Shown here: one piece after another, positions 19,147 to 28,418 of the stretch
Layout of the letters: every line of letters starts with the position of its first letter
Numbering within the stretch: the first letter of the stretch is position 1
NCBI RefSeq assembly: GCF_958445495.1
Contig: NZ_CAUCSQ010000005.1
Location: 1 to 64,000, forward strand
Reading direction: 5' to 3'
DNA: 64,000 nt
DNA from: an uncultured Bacteroides sp.
Lineage (GTDB): Bacteria; Bacteroidota; Bacteroidia; Bacteroidales; Bacteroidaceae
The notes under the pieces: model-generated
Database searches by the model: none
The model's input: only the letters and a program-made list of their open reading frames with translations
What the model was told of the DNA's origin: nothing
Made by a program: the position numbers and the translations under genes

Positions 19147-19230
19147 CCTTACCCGTTGAATAATACAGATTACTATCGGAAAGCTTTGAAACGCAAAGTT
19201 GATATTAAGAAAACGTCGCTGCCAGATAAT
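19147..19230 (+). pseudogene. C-terminal remnant of a second GH88 gene
   Basis: From 19153 the plus strand reads PLNNTDYYRKALKRKVDIKK, nearly the same as the tail of the intact GH88 of this window (PLNYADYYYLEALKRKVDIE). Upstream of 19147 the match fades. A strong terminator hairpin follows at once. It lies back to back with the GH28 tail, so two divergently transcribed genes seem to have lost their 5' halves in one deletion. Confidence 0.6.
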
Positions 19231-19260
19231 AAAAAAGTAGGGAAAAAATCCCTACTTTAT
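19231..19260. terminator. Terminator hairpin between GH88 remnant and LytTR gene
   Basis: AAAGTAGGG (19234-19242) pairs perfectly with CCCTACTTT (19250-19258) around a 7-base loop, flanked by A-runs and T-runs, so it can serve both strands. It would end the LytTR operon transcript on the minus strand. Confidence 0.7.
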
Positions 19261-19323
19261 ACTTTACATCCATTTCTTGCCCACAACAAGTAAAATCTAA
19301 TTTTTACATTAAAAAAACAGATC

Positions 19324-20136
19324 TTATATTCCCAACCGCTCTTTCAACAATCGGTAACCGGAAAGACTGACTCTAAGTTTAATGCCGTTCTTTAATAGTA
19401 GCTGATAGGTTTCCTTCCCGAAAAGCTCAACCCGGGATATCTGTGTTACATTCACAATCGTCGACCGGTGTACACGAACAAATGTATCGGGAGACAAGTG
19501 GGTTTCAAAATATTTCATCGTCTGTTCTTTCAAGTATTCTCCGGAAGGAGTAATTAACATCACATAGTCCCCGCATGCCTGTATGTAAACCAGCTCGTCT
19601 GCTTTTACCAAATGAATCCGGGAACCATCTTTCACGGTTATCCGGTCTATCGGTTCAATTTCCGTTTTCATTTGTTGCCCGTTGGATTGGCGTATAATCA
19701 GTTCTTTCTCCAGCTCTCGGTTCCGTACCTCCTCCTTAACCACAATCAAACGATACCAGAGAGTAACCGCTATCAAAACCGGCATTCCGAACAGTAGTCT
19801 GAAAGGAATAGTCTGGACGAAAGAGACATAAGTTATCCCCACAATCCTCACCATCATATCGTAAACCATAAAACTTCCCGCCAGCCAGAGCAGGCTCCCG
19901 GCAATTATCATAATCACGTCCGTCTGAAACAGGGAGACCAAACCGACAACAAACCAAGCCAGATAAGCAATAGCCGCCAGCCAACCTATCGTCGTAATCC
20001 CGTCTACCAAAGCGGGCAGGTAGTCAATTCCGGTGTATCCGCATACCAGAGCAGTCTGAATCACAACTAAAATCAAAGCCAACACCAGTATCGGAATCCA
20101 ACGGAAAGGATAATCTATAATCGGATGTGCTTTCAT
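19324..20136 (-). CDS. Membrane-bound LytTR-type DNA-binding regulator
   Basis: A 270-residue protein with four membrane helices in the first 140 residues followed by a LytTR DNA-binding domain (about 165-268, with TFVRVHRSTIVNVTQISRVE). There is no receiver domain; the membrane part probably senses the envelope directly or through the partner encoded just upstream. The start follows the LiaF-like stop by 3 bases. LytTR proteins bind pairs of short direct repeats about 21-22 bp apart; such a tandem repeat lies upstream of this operon's promoter (21013-21055), which suggests self-regulation. Confidence 0.88.
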   Translation of the reverse strand: MKAHPIIDYPFRWIPILVLALILVVIQTALVCGYTGIDYLPALVDGITTIGWLAAIAYLAWFVVGLVSLFQTDVIMIIAGSLLWLAGSFMVYDMMVRIVGITYVSFVQTIPFRLLFGMPVLIAVTLWYRLIVVKEEVRNRELEKELIIRQSNGQQMKTEIEPIDRITVKDGSRIHLVKADELVYIQACGDYVMLITPSGEYLKEQTMKYFETHLSPDTFVRVHRSTIVNVTQISRVELFGKETYQLLLKNGIKLRVSLSGYRLLKERLGI

Positions 20137-20139
20137 ACG

Positions 20140-20934
20140 CTAATCTTTAACCTCCAATCCTCCGAAAGAAAGTGTTCCCCGAATCACCAGCACATTTTCC
20201 TTATTAACACCGCCGTTTTGCCAACGTTTGTCATTACACCCTCCAAAGAAAGCATTACATTTAAATATGACTTTCCAATCAGAAGGAACATAAATCTCAA
20301 CGCCTCCCCAATTGCAATCCAAATCAATATACGTTTCTCCGGGTGCGATATGAGTATGACGCAAATCAATAGTGGTCCCTCCGAAAGAGGTATGGATTAC
20401 AGCCCCTTTAAACAGTTCGTCAAGTACAACATGACGAGCAGCTCCCCATATATTTTCCGAACGCAAAAAGCCGTCTACGGATTCAGACTGCTGTTGTTCA
20501 TTTTCAAAGTTCATTCCGTACTTGCTCCGGTGCATTTTCATCCATCCGCCCCTATGCCCCATCGCATGTCGGCGAGTCCATCGCACATTCTTCTTCTTAC
20601 CAGGTTTAAAGAGAAATAAAATGCCAGCTATTACCAAAGCGAAAGGCCACACCATTGCCTGGGAATTCTCCGGCAACCACGATAACTCTCCTGTCAATAA
20701 ATAGACACCTGTCAATAAAAAGGCAATTCCGCTAATGAAATGACGACGCACTATCAAATATATACCCAATATAATAAGGAGAGAATGCCAAGATACTATA
20801 ATATTGAATACTTCATAGGTAACCCACCCCATATTACGGGCAAACAACAATATCCCTGAAAGGATAAAAAGTAATGCTATCAGAATTTTACCGGAAAAAC
20901 CCGTAGCACATGAAATTTTCTGTTCTTCTTCCAT
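20140..20934 (-). CDS. LiaF-like transmembrane envelope-stress protein
   Basis: A 264-residue protein with about four N-terminal membrane helices (residues 15-120, DUF5668-type), then a basic linker and a C-terminal LiaF/cell-wall-active-antibiotic-response type beta domain (about 165-264) containing NWGGVEIYVPSDWKVIFKCN. In Firmicutes LiaF restrains an envelope-stress sensor; here the partner is the LytTR regulator encoded 3 bases downstream, so a similar restraint role is inferred. The promoter is at 20963-20970. Not related to the flanking PULs by sequence. Confidence 0.8.
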   Translation of the reverse strand: MEEEQKISCATGFSGKILIALLFILSGILLFARNMGWVTYEVFNIIVSWHSLLIILGIYLIVRRHFISGIAFLLTGVYLLTGELSWLPENSQAMVWPFALVIAGILFLFKPGKKKNVRWTRRHAMGHRGGWMKMHRSKYGMNFENEQQQSESVDGFLRSENIWGAARHVVLDELFKGAVIHTSFGGTTIDLRHTHIAPGETYIDLDCNWGGVEIYVPSDWKVIFKCNAFFGGCNDKRWQNGGVNKENVLVIRGTLSFGGLEVKD

Positions 20935-20962
20935 CGTCTTTATAATTAATTGATTGACGATT

Positions 20963-20970
20963 CAAAGATA
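20963..20970 (-). promoter_or_regulatory. Promoter -7 box of the LiaF/LytTR operon
   Basis: Minus strand reads TATCTTTG, matching TAnnTTTG, 29 bases before the LiaF-like start. Confidence 0.6.
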
Positions 20971-21012
20971 CGCTATTTCCTTACGCTTCCACAGGTTTTC
21001 CGGTCTATTTAC

Positions 21013-21055
21013 GGATTAAAATCCGATGAATGCCGGATAAAAAACGATGAATCCC
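21013..21055. promoter_or_regulatory. Tandem about 21-bp direct repeat, candidate LytTR site
   Basis: The units 21013-21034 and 21035-21055 share GGAT-AAAA--CGATGAAT-CC; the core CGATGAAT recurs exactly 21 bp apart. The pair is 43-85 bases upstream of the LiaF/LytTR -7 box and 135 bases upstream of the pectin SusC -7 box. Spacing fits LytTR dimers. Confidence 0.5.
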
Positions 21056-21130
21056 CTTTGTTTACACATCTATATCTCTCCACCCCTTACGAATACCTTC
21101 CAACAATACCAATCCGTCTCCAGGTAGCTA

Positions 21131-21166
21131 AAAAACAAAAAATACGAGGTGAAAAACAAATATTAC
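21131..21166. promoter_or_regulatory. 21-bp-spaced direct repeat, candidate HTCS operator of the pectin SusC promoter
   Basis: AAAAACAAAAAATAC (21131-21145) and AAAAACAAATATTAC (21152-21166) are 13 of 15 identical and start 21 bp apart. The pair ends 23 bases before the -7 box, the right place for an AraC-type activator that replaces a -33 element. The region is A-rich, so chance is possible. Confidence 0.45.
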
Positions 21167-21189
21167 ACATTACTGTATCTGCATTCGCA

Positions 21190-21197
21190 TACTTTTG
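21190..21197 (+). promoter_or_regulatory. Promoter -7 box of the pectin PUL
   Basis: TACTTTTG, full match to TAnnTTTG, 66 bases before the SusC start. The leader carries a small CCCTT/AAGGG hairpin. Confidence 0.6.
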
Positions 21198-21263
21198 TGG
21201 CGGTGAAACCCCTTTTGAAAAGGGAAAATGAATTAATTAGACAACAACCATTAATTAATAAAC

Positions 21264-24200
21264 ATGCAAAGAATGTCTAACAAAGTGAAAAACATGCGCT
21301 CCTTATTGCTAATACTATGTTCAGCAATATCGTTCAGCGTATCTGCGCAAACGATTACCGTAAAAGGTAACGTGAAAGACACCAACGGAGAGCCCGTCAT
21401 CGGCGCTTCTGTTGTAGAAAAAGGTAATACGGCCAATGGTACGATTACAGATTTAGATGGTAATTTTTCTATTAAAGTAGATGGAAAAAAAACATTGGTA
21501 ATTTCATACATCGGTATGAAAACCAAGGAAGTAGCCATTCAGGGTAAAAAGACAATCAATGTACAAATGGCTGATGATTCAAAAGCACTGGACGAAGTTG
21601 TAGTAATTGGCTACGGTACAGTTAATAAAAGAGACTTAACCGGCTCTGTCGCATCAGTAAGTTCAAAAGACCTGGCAACCGTTCCGGTATCAAGCGCTAC
21701 CGAAGCCCTAACCGGAAAACTTGCCGGTGTAAGCATCACTACAACCGAAGGTTCTCCCGATGCAGACATAAAAATCCGCGTACGCGGCGGCGGTTCCTTA
21801 TCGCAAGACAACTCACCTTTGTATATTGTAGACGGTTTTCCCGTATCAAGCATCAGTGACATAGCCCCTTCGGAAATCCAAAGCATCGATGTTCTGAAAG
21901 ATGCCTCTTCCACTGCTATTTACGGTGCGCGCGGCGCTAACGGCGTCATCATCGTTACAACGAAAAGCGGAAAAGAAGGCAAGACACAAGTAGATTTCGG
22001 AGCATCTTTCGGTATTAAACAGGTAACCAAGCTGACCGAAGTCTTGAGTCCTTATGACTTTGTAGCCTATCAACGTGAAATCGGTTCTTTAGACTATGGC
22101 AATTATGCCGATATGGACATCTGGCGTTCAATTGACGGCATTGACTATCAGGACGAAATGTTCGGACGTACCGGAAACCAGCAACAATACAACATAAACG
22201 TAAGCGGTGGTACGAAACAACTGACTTACAGTGTCAGCTACGCCCATAATGAAGAAAAAAGTATCATGCTCAATTCCGGTTTCAAGAAAGACAACATAAA
22301 CGCCAAAATCAAATCGGAACTGAATAAATGGATGTCCTTGGATTTCAATGCCCGCCTGAGCTATTCCACAATAGACGGTTTGAGCGGAGGTGCGGATACC
22401 AATGAATCCAACGCAGCCAATTCAACCGTAGCCAATGCCGTTGTATTCCGCCCGGTTGACTCATTAAAGTATAGTGACGACGATGAAGAGAACAGTTCGG
22501 CACAACAGAAATCTCCGTTAGAACGCCTGCTTGCAACGGACAAGACACGCAATACATTCAACCAGAACTATAATGTAGGTCTGAACTGGAAACCATTTAA
22601 AAACTGGACATTCCGTTCAGAATTCGGATACGGATGGAAATATGACGATACGGAACAATACTGGGGAGTAGATGCGGTTTCGAATTCCAAATACGGATAT
22701 AACGGACAGCCGCAAGCCTATCTGATTAGAGAGAAAACGATGAATTGGCGTAATGCCAATACATTGACATACGATAACAAAAGATTGTTCAAAGGCCGTG
22801 ATAAAATAAATGTGTTGATAGGACATGAAGTAAGCAGTAGCCAAAAGAAATCAATCGAAAACGTATCTGTCGCCTTCCCCGTCACAATGAATTTTGACGA
22901 CATGAGAGCCAATATGGGTTCGGGGAAAGCACTGGCAAACCAATCCACTATCGCCGCCAAAGAAAACATATTATCATTTTTCGGCCGGGTCAACTACACC
23001 ATGATGGACAGATATCTGTTGGCCGTTACGGTACGTGCCGACGGTTCCAGCAAATTCGGTTCGGGAAACCGCTGGGGCGTTTTTCCTTCGGTAGCCCTGG
23101 CATGGCGTATCTCTGACGAAACTTTCATGAGAAATGCCCAAGAATGGTTGTCAGCCCTGAAATTACGTCTAAGTTTCGGTACTGCCGGCAATAACCGTAT
23201 CAGTTCCGGATTGCTTGCAACAACTTACTCCTTGGGCGGTAATGATGCACGTAACCCGTTTTTCGGCGGAGAAAGCACGACTATGCTCGAACACGGCACA
23301 AACCTTTACAATCCCGACCTGAAATGGGAAACGACAGTAACCCGCAACATCGGTATCGATTACGGGTTCTGGAACAATCGCATCTCCGGCTCCATCGACC
23401 TCTATTGGAATACCACCAGGGATTTGCTGATGCGTACCGAAATACCCTCCCTCTCCGGTTATAACTATCAATATAAGAATTTCGGACAAACATCCAATAA
23501 AGGCGTAGAATTCTCCGTAAGTGCAGTTTTATTCGACAGAAAGAATTTTTCCCTGAATTTCAATGCTAATATCGCTTACAACCGCAACCGCATTGACAAA
23601 CTAAATACGGACTCCCCTTGGCAAAGCAGTAATTGGTCTGGCAGCACAATGGCAAAATACGAAGATTTCCGTGTAGAAAAAGGCGGACGCCTGGGAGAAG
23701 TCTGGGGATATAAAACAAACGGTTACTATACGGTATATGACCCCGTCACCAATCCTACCGGTGAATTAGTCTGGGCAGGCAGCGAATGGGGCCTGAAAGA
23801 CGGATTGCAAGACAACAGTCCCACAATCACAGGCGGCAAATACTATCCGGGCGGCTTGAAACTCGAATGTGACAAAGACGGAAACCCTCTCAAACAGCGC
23901 TTAGGCAATACCATTGCCCCAACCACAGGAGGTTTCGGTTTTGACGGTCGCATAGGAAATTTCGATTTCAATGTATTTTTCAACTACTCCGTCGGAAACG
24001 TCATTGTCAACGGTACAAAACTGGCTTCTTCATTCCGTTCGGGTTCGCGAACCGGCTACAACCTGAATAATGACTTCAGGTTATCCAACCGCTACACATG
24101 GATTGACCCGGAAACCGGATTGAACCTATCGTCCAGTTCCACCGATGTCCTTAACACATACGGCGATATGACAGCAGCAGGTCTGCGTTTGAATGAAATA

Positions 24201-24521
24201 AACGCCAATGCCAATATGTACAACCCTGCCAGCGCCACTACCATGCAATTGATAGATTACGCCGTAGAAAAAGCCTCATTCCTACGTTTGAACAACATAA
24301 CTATCGGATATTCTCTTCCTAAATCCATTGTAAGGAAAGCCTTCATGCAAAATGTAAGAATCTATCTGACAGGATACAACTTACTTTGCTGGACCAATTA
24401 CAGCGGAGCAGACCCGGAAGTAGACACCAGCAGTAAGAAAAATGCCATGACACCGGGTGTAGACTATGCAGCTTATCCCAAGAGCCGCACATTCGTAGGC
24501 GGTATTAACGTTACATTCTAA
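21264..24521 (+). CDS. SusC-like TonB-dependent transporter of the pectin PUL
   Basis: A 1085-residue SusC/RagA transporter. Signal peptide to about residue 28 (ISFSVSAQ), carboxypeptidase-regulatory-like domain (TITVKGNVKDTNGEPVIGAS), TonB box (ALDEVVVIGYG), plug (IYGARGANGVIIVTTKSG) and barrel with terminal NVTF. The start at 21264 is chosen; ATGs at 21273 and 21291 are possible. It is the first gene of a plus-strand operon of seven genes encoding pectin methylesterase and pectate lyases, so the cargo should be oligogalacturonides. SusD follows 25 bases later. Confidence 0.95.
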   Translation: MQRMSNKVKNMRSLLLILCSAISFSVSAQTITVKGNVKDTNGEPVIGASVVEKGNTANGTITDLDGNFSIKVDGKKTLVISYIGMKTKEVAIQGKKTINVQMADDSKALDEVVVIGYGTVNKRDLTGSVASVSSKDLATVPVSSATEALTGKLAGVSITTTEGSPDADIKIRVRGGGSLSQDNSPLYIVDGFPVSSISDIAPSEIQSIDVLKDASSTAIYGARGANGVIIVTTKSGKEGKTQVDFGASFGIKQVTKLTEVLSPYDFVAYQREIGSLDYGNYADMDIWRSIDGIDYQDEMFGRTGNQQQYNINVSGGTKQLTYSVSYAHNEEKSIMLNSGFKKDNINAKIKSELNKWMSLDFNARLSYSTIDGLSGGADTNESNAANSTVANAVVFRPVDSLKYSDDDEENSSAQQKSPLERLLATDKTRNTFNQNYNVGLNWKPFKNWTFRSEFGYGWKYDDTEQYWGVDAVSNSKYGYNGQPQAYLIREKTMNWRNANTLTYDNKRLFKGRDKINVLIGHEVSSSQKKSIENVSVAFPVTMNFDDMRANMGSGKALANQSTIAAKENILSFFGRVNYTMMDRYLLAVTVRADGSSKFGSGNRWGVFPSVALAWRISDETFMRNAQEWLSALKLRLSFGTAGNNRISSGLLATTYSLGGNDARNPFFGGESTTMLEHGTNLYNPDLKWETTVTRNIGIDYGFWNNRISGSIDLYWNTTRDLLMRTEIPSLSGYNYQYKNFGQTSNKGVEFSVSAVLFDRKNFSLNFNANIAYNRNRIDKLNTDSPWQSSNWSGSTMAKYEDFRVEKGGRLGEVWGYKTNGYYTVYDPVTNPTGELVWAGSEWGLKDGLQDNSPTITGGKYYPGGLKLECDKDGNPLKQRLGNTIAPTTGGFGFDGRIGNFDFNVFFNYSVGNVIVNGTKLASSFRSGSRTGYNLNNDFRLSNRYTWIDPETGLNLSSSSTDVLNTYGDMTAAGLRLNEINANANMYNPASATTMQLIDYAVEKASFLRLNNITIGYSLPKSIVRKAFMQNVRIYLTGYNLLCWTNYSGADPEVDTSSKKNAMTPGVDYAAYPKSRTFVGGINVTF

Positions 24522-24546
24522 CCAACAACATAAAAAGACCGATTGT

Positions 24547-26457
24547 ATGAAATACATATATAAAACATTATTCCTCGGACTGGGACTGGCAACCTTGTCT
24601 TCCTGTTCGGATTTTCTGAACCAGACTTCACCGTCTGAACTGGACAATGAATCGACCTTCAACAATGCCTATTATACAGAGCTGGCACTCAACAAAGTTT
24701 ACGGCAGCCTAACACAAGACCAGACCTATTCCAACTTCCTACCCATTATTGCCGGGACCAATACCGACTGCGAACTGATTGACGGGCTAGGTTCCGATGC
24801 AAGCAACACATCCAGCGAACGCGGCAACATGAATTACAATGCCAACCCAGGATGGTCGCAACTCTCGAAAGTATGGGATGCCATGTACGGGGTTATTGAA
24901 AATGCAAACCTGGTAGTAGACGGTATAAACAACAGCCAGTTGATACAACAAGAAGGAGAAACCCGTACCAGCATGTTAAGATTTCGTGCCGAAGCCGTAA
25001 CATTGCGTGCAATGGTCTATTTCGACCTGATTCGCTTATTCGGCGACATACCTTTCAAGACAGAATCTTCCAACAGCGATTTATCCAACGTTTACATCGG
25101 CAAGACAGACCGTGATATTATCATGGACGAACTGCTCGACGAACTTGACGAAGCCATCGAATATCTGCCCTGGGCCGGTGAAGAAAGCTACACGACCGAA
25201 CATGTCACAAAAGGCTATGCACATGCCTTATTGGCTAACATGGCGATGACACGCGCCGGATACGCCATCCGCGAACAGGCGAAAGAAGGATACGTCAATG
25301 GAGATAACAGCGACCCCAACTTCCCGACTCAGCGGTGTAGCGATACCAAACGCAAAGAATTATACGAACTGGCAGAAACCCACCTGACCGCTGTGATTAA
25401 TTCTGGAAAACATCGGTTGAATCCTTCTGTAGAAGAATACTGGCGTTTAATGAACATCAGCCAACTCGACCAGACTTATCAGGAAAACCTGTTTGAAATC
25501 CCTATGGGTCTGAATAAAAGCGGCGAATTAGGATACACAATCGGATATCGTATAAACGGAGCCAGCTCATTGTTCGGCCCGAAAGGGAATTCATCCGGCA
25601 AACTGAAGTTGACAGCTCCTTATTATTTATCATTTGACGACGGGGATGTACGCCGCGAACTGACTTGCGCCATTTCACAACTTTCCACAGACAAGAACAC
25701 CAAAGAATTTAAAGAATACATGTTAGGAAACTCACCTTTCGGGATTTACTGTGGAAAATGGGATTACCGCAAAATGATGGAAAACACAGAATGGTATGCG
25801 GCCGTATTAGCCAGCGACCAGAAAGTATGTTCAGGCATCAATGTAGTGAAAATGCGTTATCCGCAAGTATTACTGATGTATGCCGAGGTAGTGAACGAAC
25901 TCTACGGAAAAAATGCCACGGGTAAAGGTTGTACACTGACAGCTACGGCGGCTTTAAAAGAAGTACATGACCGTGCTTTCACGGATACGGACAAACGTGA
26001 TGCCGCCTGGCAAGCATTGATGCAAAATGATTTCTTTGAAGCCATTGTCGATGAAAACGCATGGGAACTGGCAGGTGAAGGCGTACGCAAATTCGACTTA
26101 ATCCGCTGGAATCTGTTAAGCGAAAAAATAGATGAATTCAAAGACGAATATACCAATGCGGTATATAATGGAACCTATCCACAGTATGTAAACTACAAAT
26201 ACCGTACAGACAATCCGATGTATATTGACATGACCTCTCTCGTATTCGGCAGCAAGTTAGGCGGGGAATATGAAAACAAAAGTTTCTTCGGTGCGGAAAC
26301 AACCGACAAAGAACAGAAAAATCTGAAAGTAAATCTACCGAGTATCTCAAGCGGGCTGAACAACCGCGTGAAAAATCGCTATCTATTGCCGATTGCATCC
26401 ACAACCATCTCCACTTCAAACGGCAAATTGCATAATTCGTATGGTTATTCTGATTAA
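24547..26457 (+). CDS. SusD-like outer-membrane lipoprotein of the pectin PUL
   Basis: A 636-residue SusD/RagB lipoprotein with lipobox LATLSSC (about residue 21), the helical block AVTLRAMVYFDLIRLFGDIP and the C-terminal ENAWELAGEGVRKFDLIRW. It would sit on the SusC encoded just upstream and hold oligogalacturonides at the cell surface. Longer than typical by some 60-80 residues, through loops in the second half. Confidence 0.95.
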   Translation: MKYIYKTLFLGLGLATLSSCSDFLNQTSPSELDNESTFNNAYYTELALNKVYGSLTQDQTYSNFLPIIAGTNTDCELIDGLGSDASNTSSERGNMNYNANPGWSQLSKVWDAMYGVIENANLVVDGINNSQLIQQEGETRTSMLRFRAEAVTLRAMVYFDLIRLFGDIPFKTESSNSDLSNVYIGKTDRDIIMDELLDELDEAIEYLPWAGEESYTTEHVTKGYAHALLANMAMTRAGYAIREQAKEGYVNGDNSDPNFPTQRCSDTKRKELYELAETHLTAVINSGKHRLNPSVEEYWRLMNISQLDQTYQENLFEIPMGLNKSGELGYTIGYRINGASSLFGPKGNSSGKLKLTAPYYLSFDDGDVRRELTCAISQLSTDKNTKEFKEYMLGNSPFGIYCGKWDYRKMMENTEWYAAVLASDQKVCSGINVVKMRYPQVLLMYAEVVNELYGKNATGKGCTLTATAALKEVHDRAFTDTDKRDAAWQALMQNDFFEAIVDENAWELAGEGVRKFDLIRWNLLSEKIDEFKDEYTNAVYNGTYPQYVNYKYRTDNPMYIDMTSLVFGSKLGGEYENKSFFGAETTDKEQKNLKVNLPSISSGLNNRVKNRYLLPIASTTISTSNGKLHNSYGYSD

Positions 26458-26475
26458 TCTTTAAATCGTAAAATA

Positions 26476-28344
26476 ATGAAGAATATAAAAAACATACTAG
26501 GAATGGGAGTTTTCATACTCCTCTCCTCTTGGGCTGTATCTTCGTGTACAGAAAAAAGTGATTGGGATATTGATTCCTCCTACAACCGTCCTTTCGGAAC
26601 CGATGAAAACGGAATCAGCGTAGAAGCCGACAGTAAAGTAGCCAGGGCAGTGGTGACATGGAGTCCTACACAAAACACAGACTATTACATTATTGAAATC
26701 AGTCCGAACGAAATGACTGATGAAACACCGATGGGTTCGGAGGAGAACGGAAATATAGTTTATGGTAACGATCCAGCCAACCGCATCAAGCAACCTCCAT
26801 ACACAATGGAAAATCTTAATGTAAACACGACCTATTACCTACGTATCAAATCAATTTCCGGTGAAAAAGAATCCCTTTGGGTCAATTATAAGAAAACCTT
26901 CGAATCCGTCAAAGAAGAAGCCATTCTAAACACTCCCTCTGCCGAAGATTTACCCGAAGGCCAGGGAAAAGTACGTATGTCGTGGGAAGCCGGACTGACG
27001 GTAGACCATTTTGAAATAACGGAAACCGGCACCACAGAAAGTATCCTACGGAACATATCGGCAGAAGAAATTACTGCCGGTGAAGCATGGATTGAAAACC
27101 TGAAAACATTCAGCGAGTACACGATTGGCATTTATAACGGCAATACCCTCCGCGGTTCACAGACAATTACAATCCCCGGACTAGAAATAGAATCCGAAAT
27201 TAGCAATGTTACCGATAATTCTGCCGTATTCTCCTGGGAAACAACAGTAGATGTAGACGAGTACGCATGTATCCTTTCCAGCGAAGGAGTACCGGAATCC
27301 GGCATCAAACTGTCACAAGAAGAAATATCCGCCCATCAGGTCAATATCACAGGCCTAGCGTCCAGCACAGAATACACGGCATACGCTTTTGTAAACGGCG
27401 CAATCTGTTCCCGCATCACCTTTACGACCCAAAAAGGAAAACCGGCCGGATATAGGGAAATGACATGGGAAGAAGCACTTGCCGATTGGGACAATCTCAC
27501 TGGAAAAATCTTAATCAATGTTTCCGGAACAGAAACATTTGCACAAGAAGAAGAAAGCATTCCTTCCGGCATAACCCACTTGATTTTCTGGGGAGACAAT
27601 AAAGAAGAACAAGTTAATATGACTATTAAAAAAGGAATAGGCGCCAGCGGAATATGCGAAAAAGTAGAATTCCATAACCTGAATATTACAGACGAAGGAA
27701 ATACCACCCTGATTTATCAGAATAATTCTTCCGGATGTATCAAAGAAATAGAAGTCACATCATGTACAATCACTGATATCCGCGGTATAGTCCGGATGAA
27801 TGCAAGCACAACCGATGCGATGGCCGTCACTATTGACGACTGTATCATTAAAGGGCTGGGAAGAGCGGCAACCTCCAATCATTACGGCTTGCTTCTTTCC
27901 GACAAAGTGATCTTGACTTCCATTGATTTAATGGTTTCCAACACTTCCGTCATCACAGCCAAAGGAGCCAAAGCCTCTCAGTTCATACGCCACAAATCCG
28001 GACAAAACAGTACGGTAACAATCAAAGACTGTACATTCTATGATATGTCCGCAAGCGATGCCATATTCAGAGATACAGACGATTCAGCAATCATAATCTC
28101 CAACGTATTATTTGCTAAAGGAGGAATCAGCCCATTCTATAAAAAGGCACCTTCCTCCCTCGTCGTAAACGGTTTGTACAAAGCTTCCGACTTCACATTC
28201 AATACTTCCGACTGGGGAAAAGACTATACTGTCCTTTCCCTGACTTCCGACCAATTATTCCCTAACGGAGCCAACGAAGACCTGACTTTCGGAACAGACG
28301 TTTCTGAAGAAAACAGAGTCGGCGACCCGCGTTGGAACAAATAA
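26476..28344 (+). CDS. Surface lipoprotein with FN3 repeats and DUF5123/DUF4957 beta-helix
   Basis: A 622-residue lipoprotein (lipobox AVSSC, about residue 25). The N-terminal half has three fibronectin-III-like repeats (for example VNTTYYLRIKS and STEYTAYAFVN); the C-terminal 280 residues are a right-handed beta-helix of the DUF4957/DUF5123 type, with repeated short strands such as VTIDDCIIKGLG and VTIKDCTFYDMS, ending SEENRVGDPRWNK. Proteins of this kind accompany PL1/CE8 genes in Bacteroides pectin PULs and are thought to bind pectin at the surface. No lyase or esterase catalytic residues are seen. It lies 18 bases after SusD, the usual place of the surface glycan-binding protein. Confidence 0.8.
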   Translation: MKNIKNILGMGVFILLSSWAVSSCTEKSDWDIDSSYNRPFGTDENGISVEADSKVARAVVTWSPTQNTDYYIIEISPNEMTDETPMGSEENGNIVYGNDPANRIKQPPYTMENLNVNTTYYLRIKSISGEKESLWVNYKKTFESVKEEAILNTPSAEDLPEGQGKVRMSWEAGLTVDHFEITETGTTESILRNISAEEITAGEAWIENLKTFSEYTIGIYNGNTLRGSQTITIPGLEIESEISNVTDNSAVFSWETTVDVDEYACILSSEGVPESGIKLSQEEISAHQVNITGLASSTEYTAYAFVNGAICSRITFTTQKGKPAGYREMTWEEALADWDNLTGKILINVSGTETFAQEEESIPSGITHLIFWGDNKEEQVNMTIKKGIGASGICEKVEFHNLNITDEGNTTLIYQNNSSGCIKEIEVTSCTITDIRGIVRMNASTTDAMAVTIDDCIIKGLGRAATSNHYGLLLSDKVILTSIDLMVSNTSVITAKGAKASQFIRHKSGQNSTVTIKDCTFYDMSASDAIFRDTDDSAIIISNVLFAKGGISPFYKKAPSSLVVNGLYKASDFTFNTSDWGKDYTVLSLTSDQLFPNGANEDLTFGTDVSEENRVGDPRWNK

Positions 28345-28359
28345 CTAAATAAAAAATGC

Positions 28360-28401
28360 AAGTTTCTTCGCCAGTCGGTTTTAAGTTTGGTGAAGAAACT
28401 T
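28360..28401 (+). other. Intra-operon stem-loop before the CE8 gene
   Basis: AAGTTTCTTCGCC (28360-28372) pairs with GGTGAAGAAACTT (28389-28401), 13 pairs with one G-T, around a 16-base loop. It follows the surface protein stop by 15 bases and lies before the signal-peptide ATG of the CE8 gene. No U-run follows. Confidence 0.6.
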
Positions 28402-28418
28402 CCCTAAAAGCAAAAAAT

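Noticed and set aside
28356..28418. Longer start for the CE8 gene
   Set aside because: The added residues are encoded by a stem-loop and would bury the signal peptide; 28419 gives a normal lipoprotein signal.
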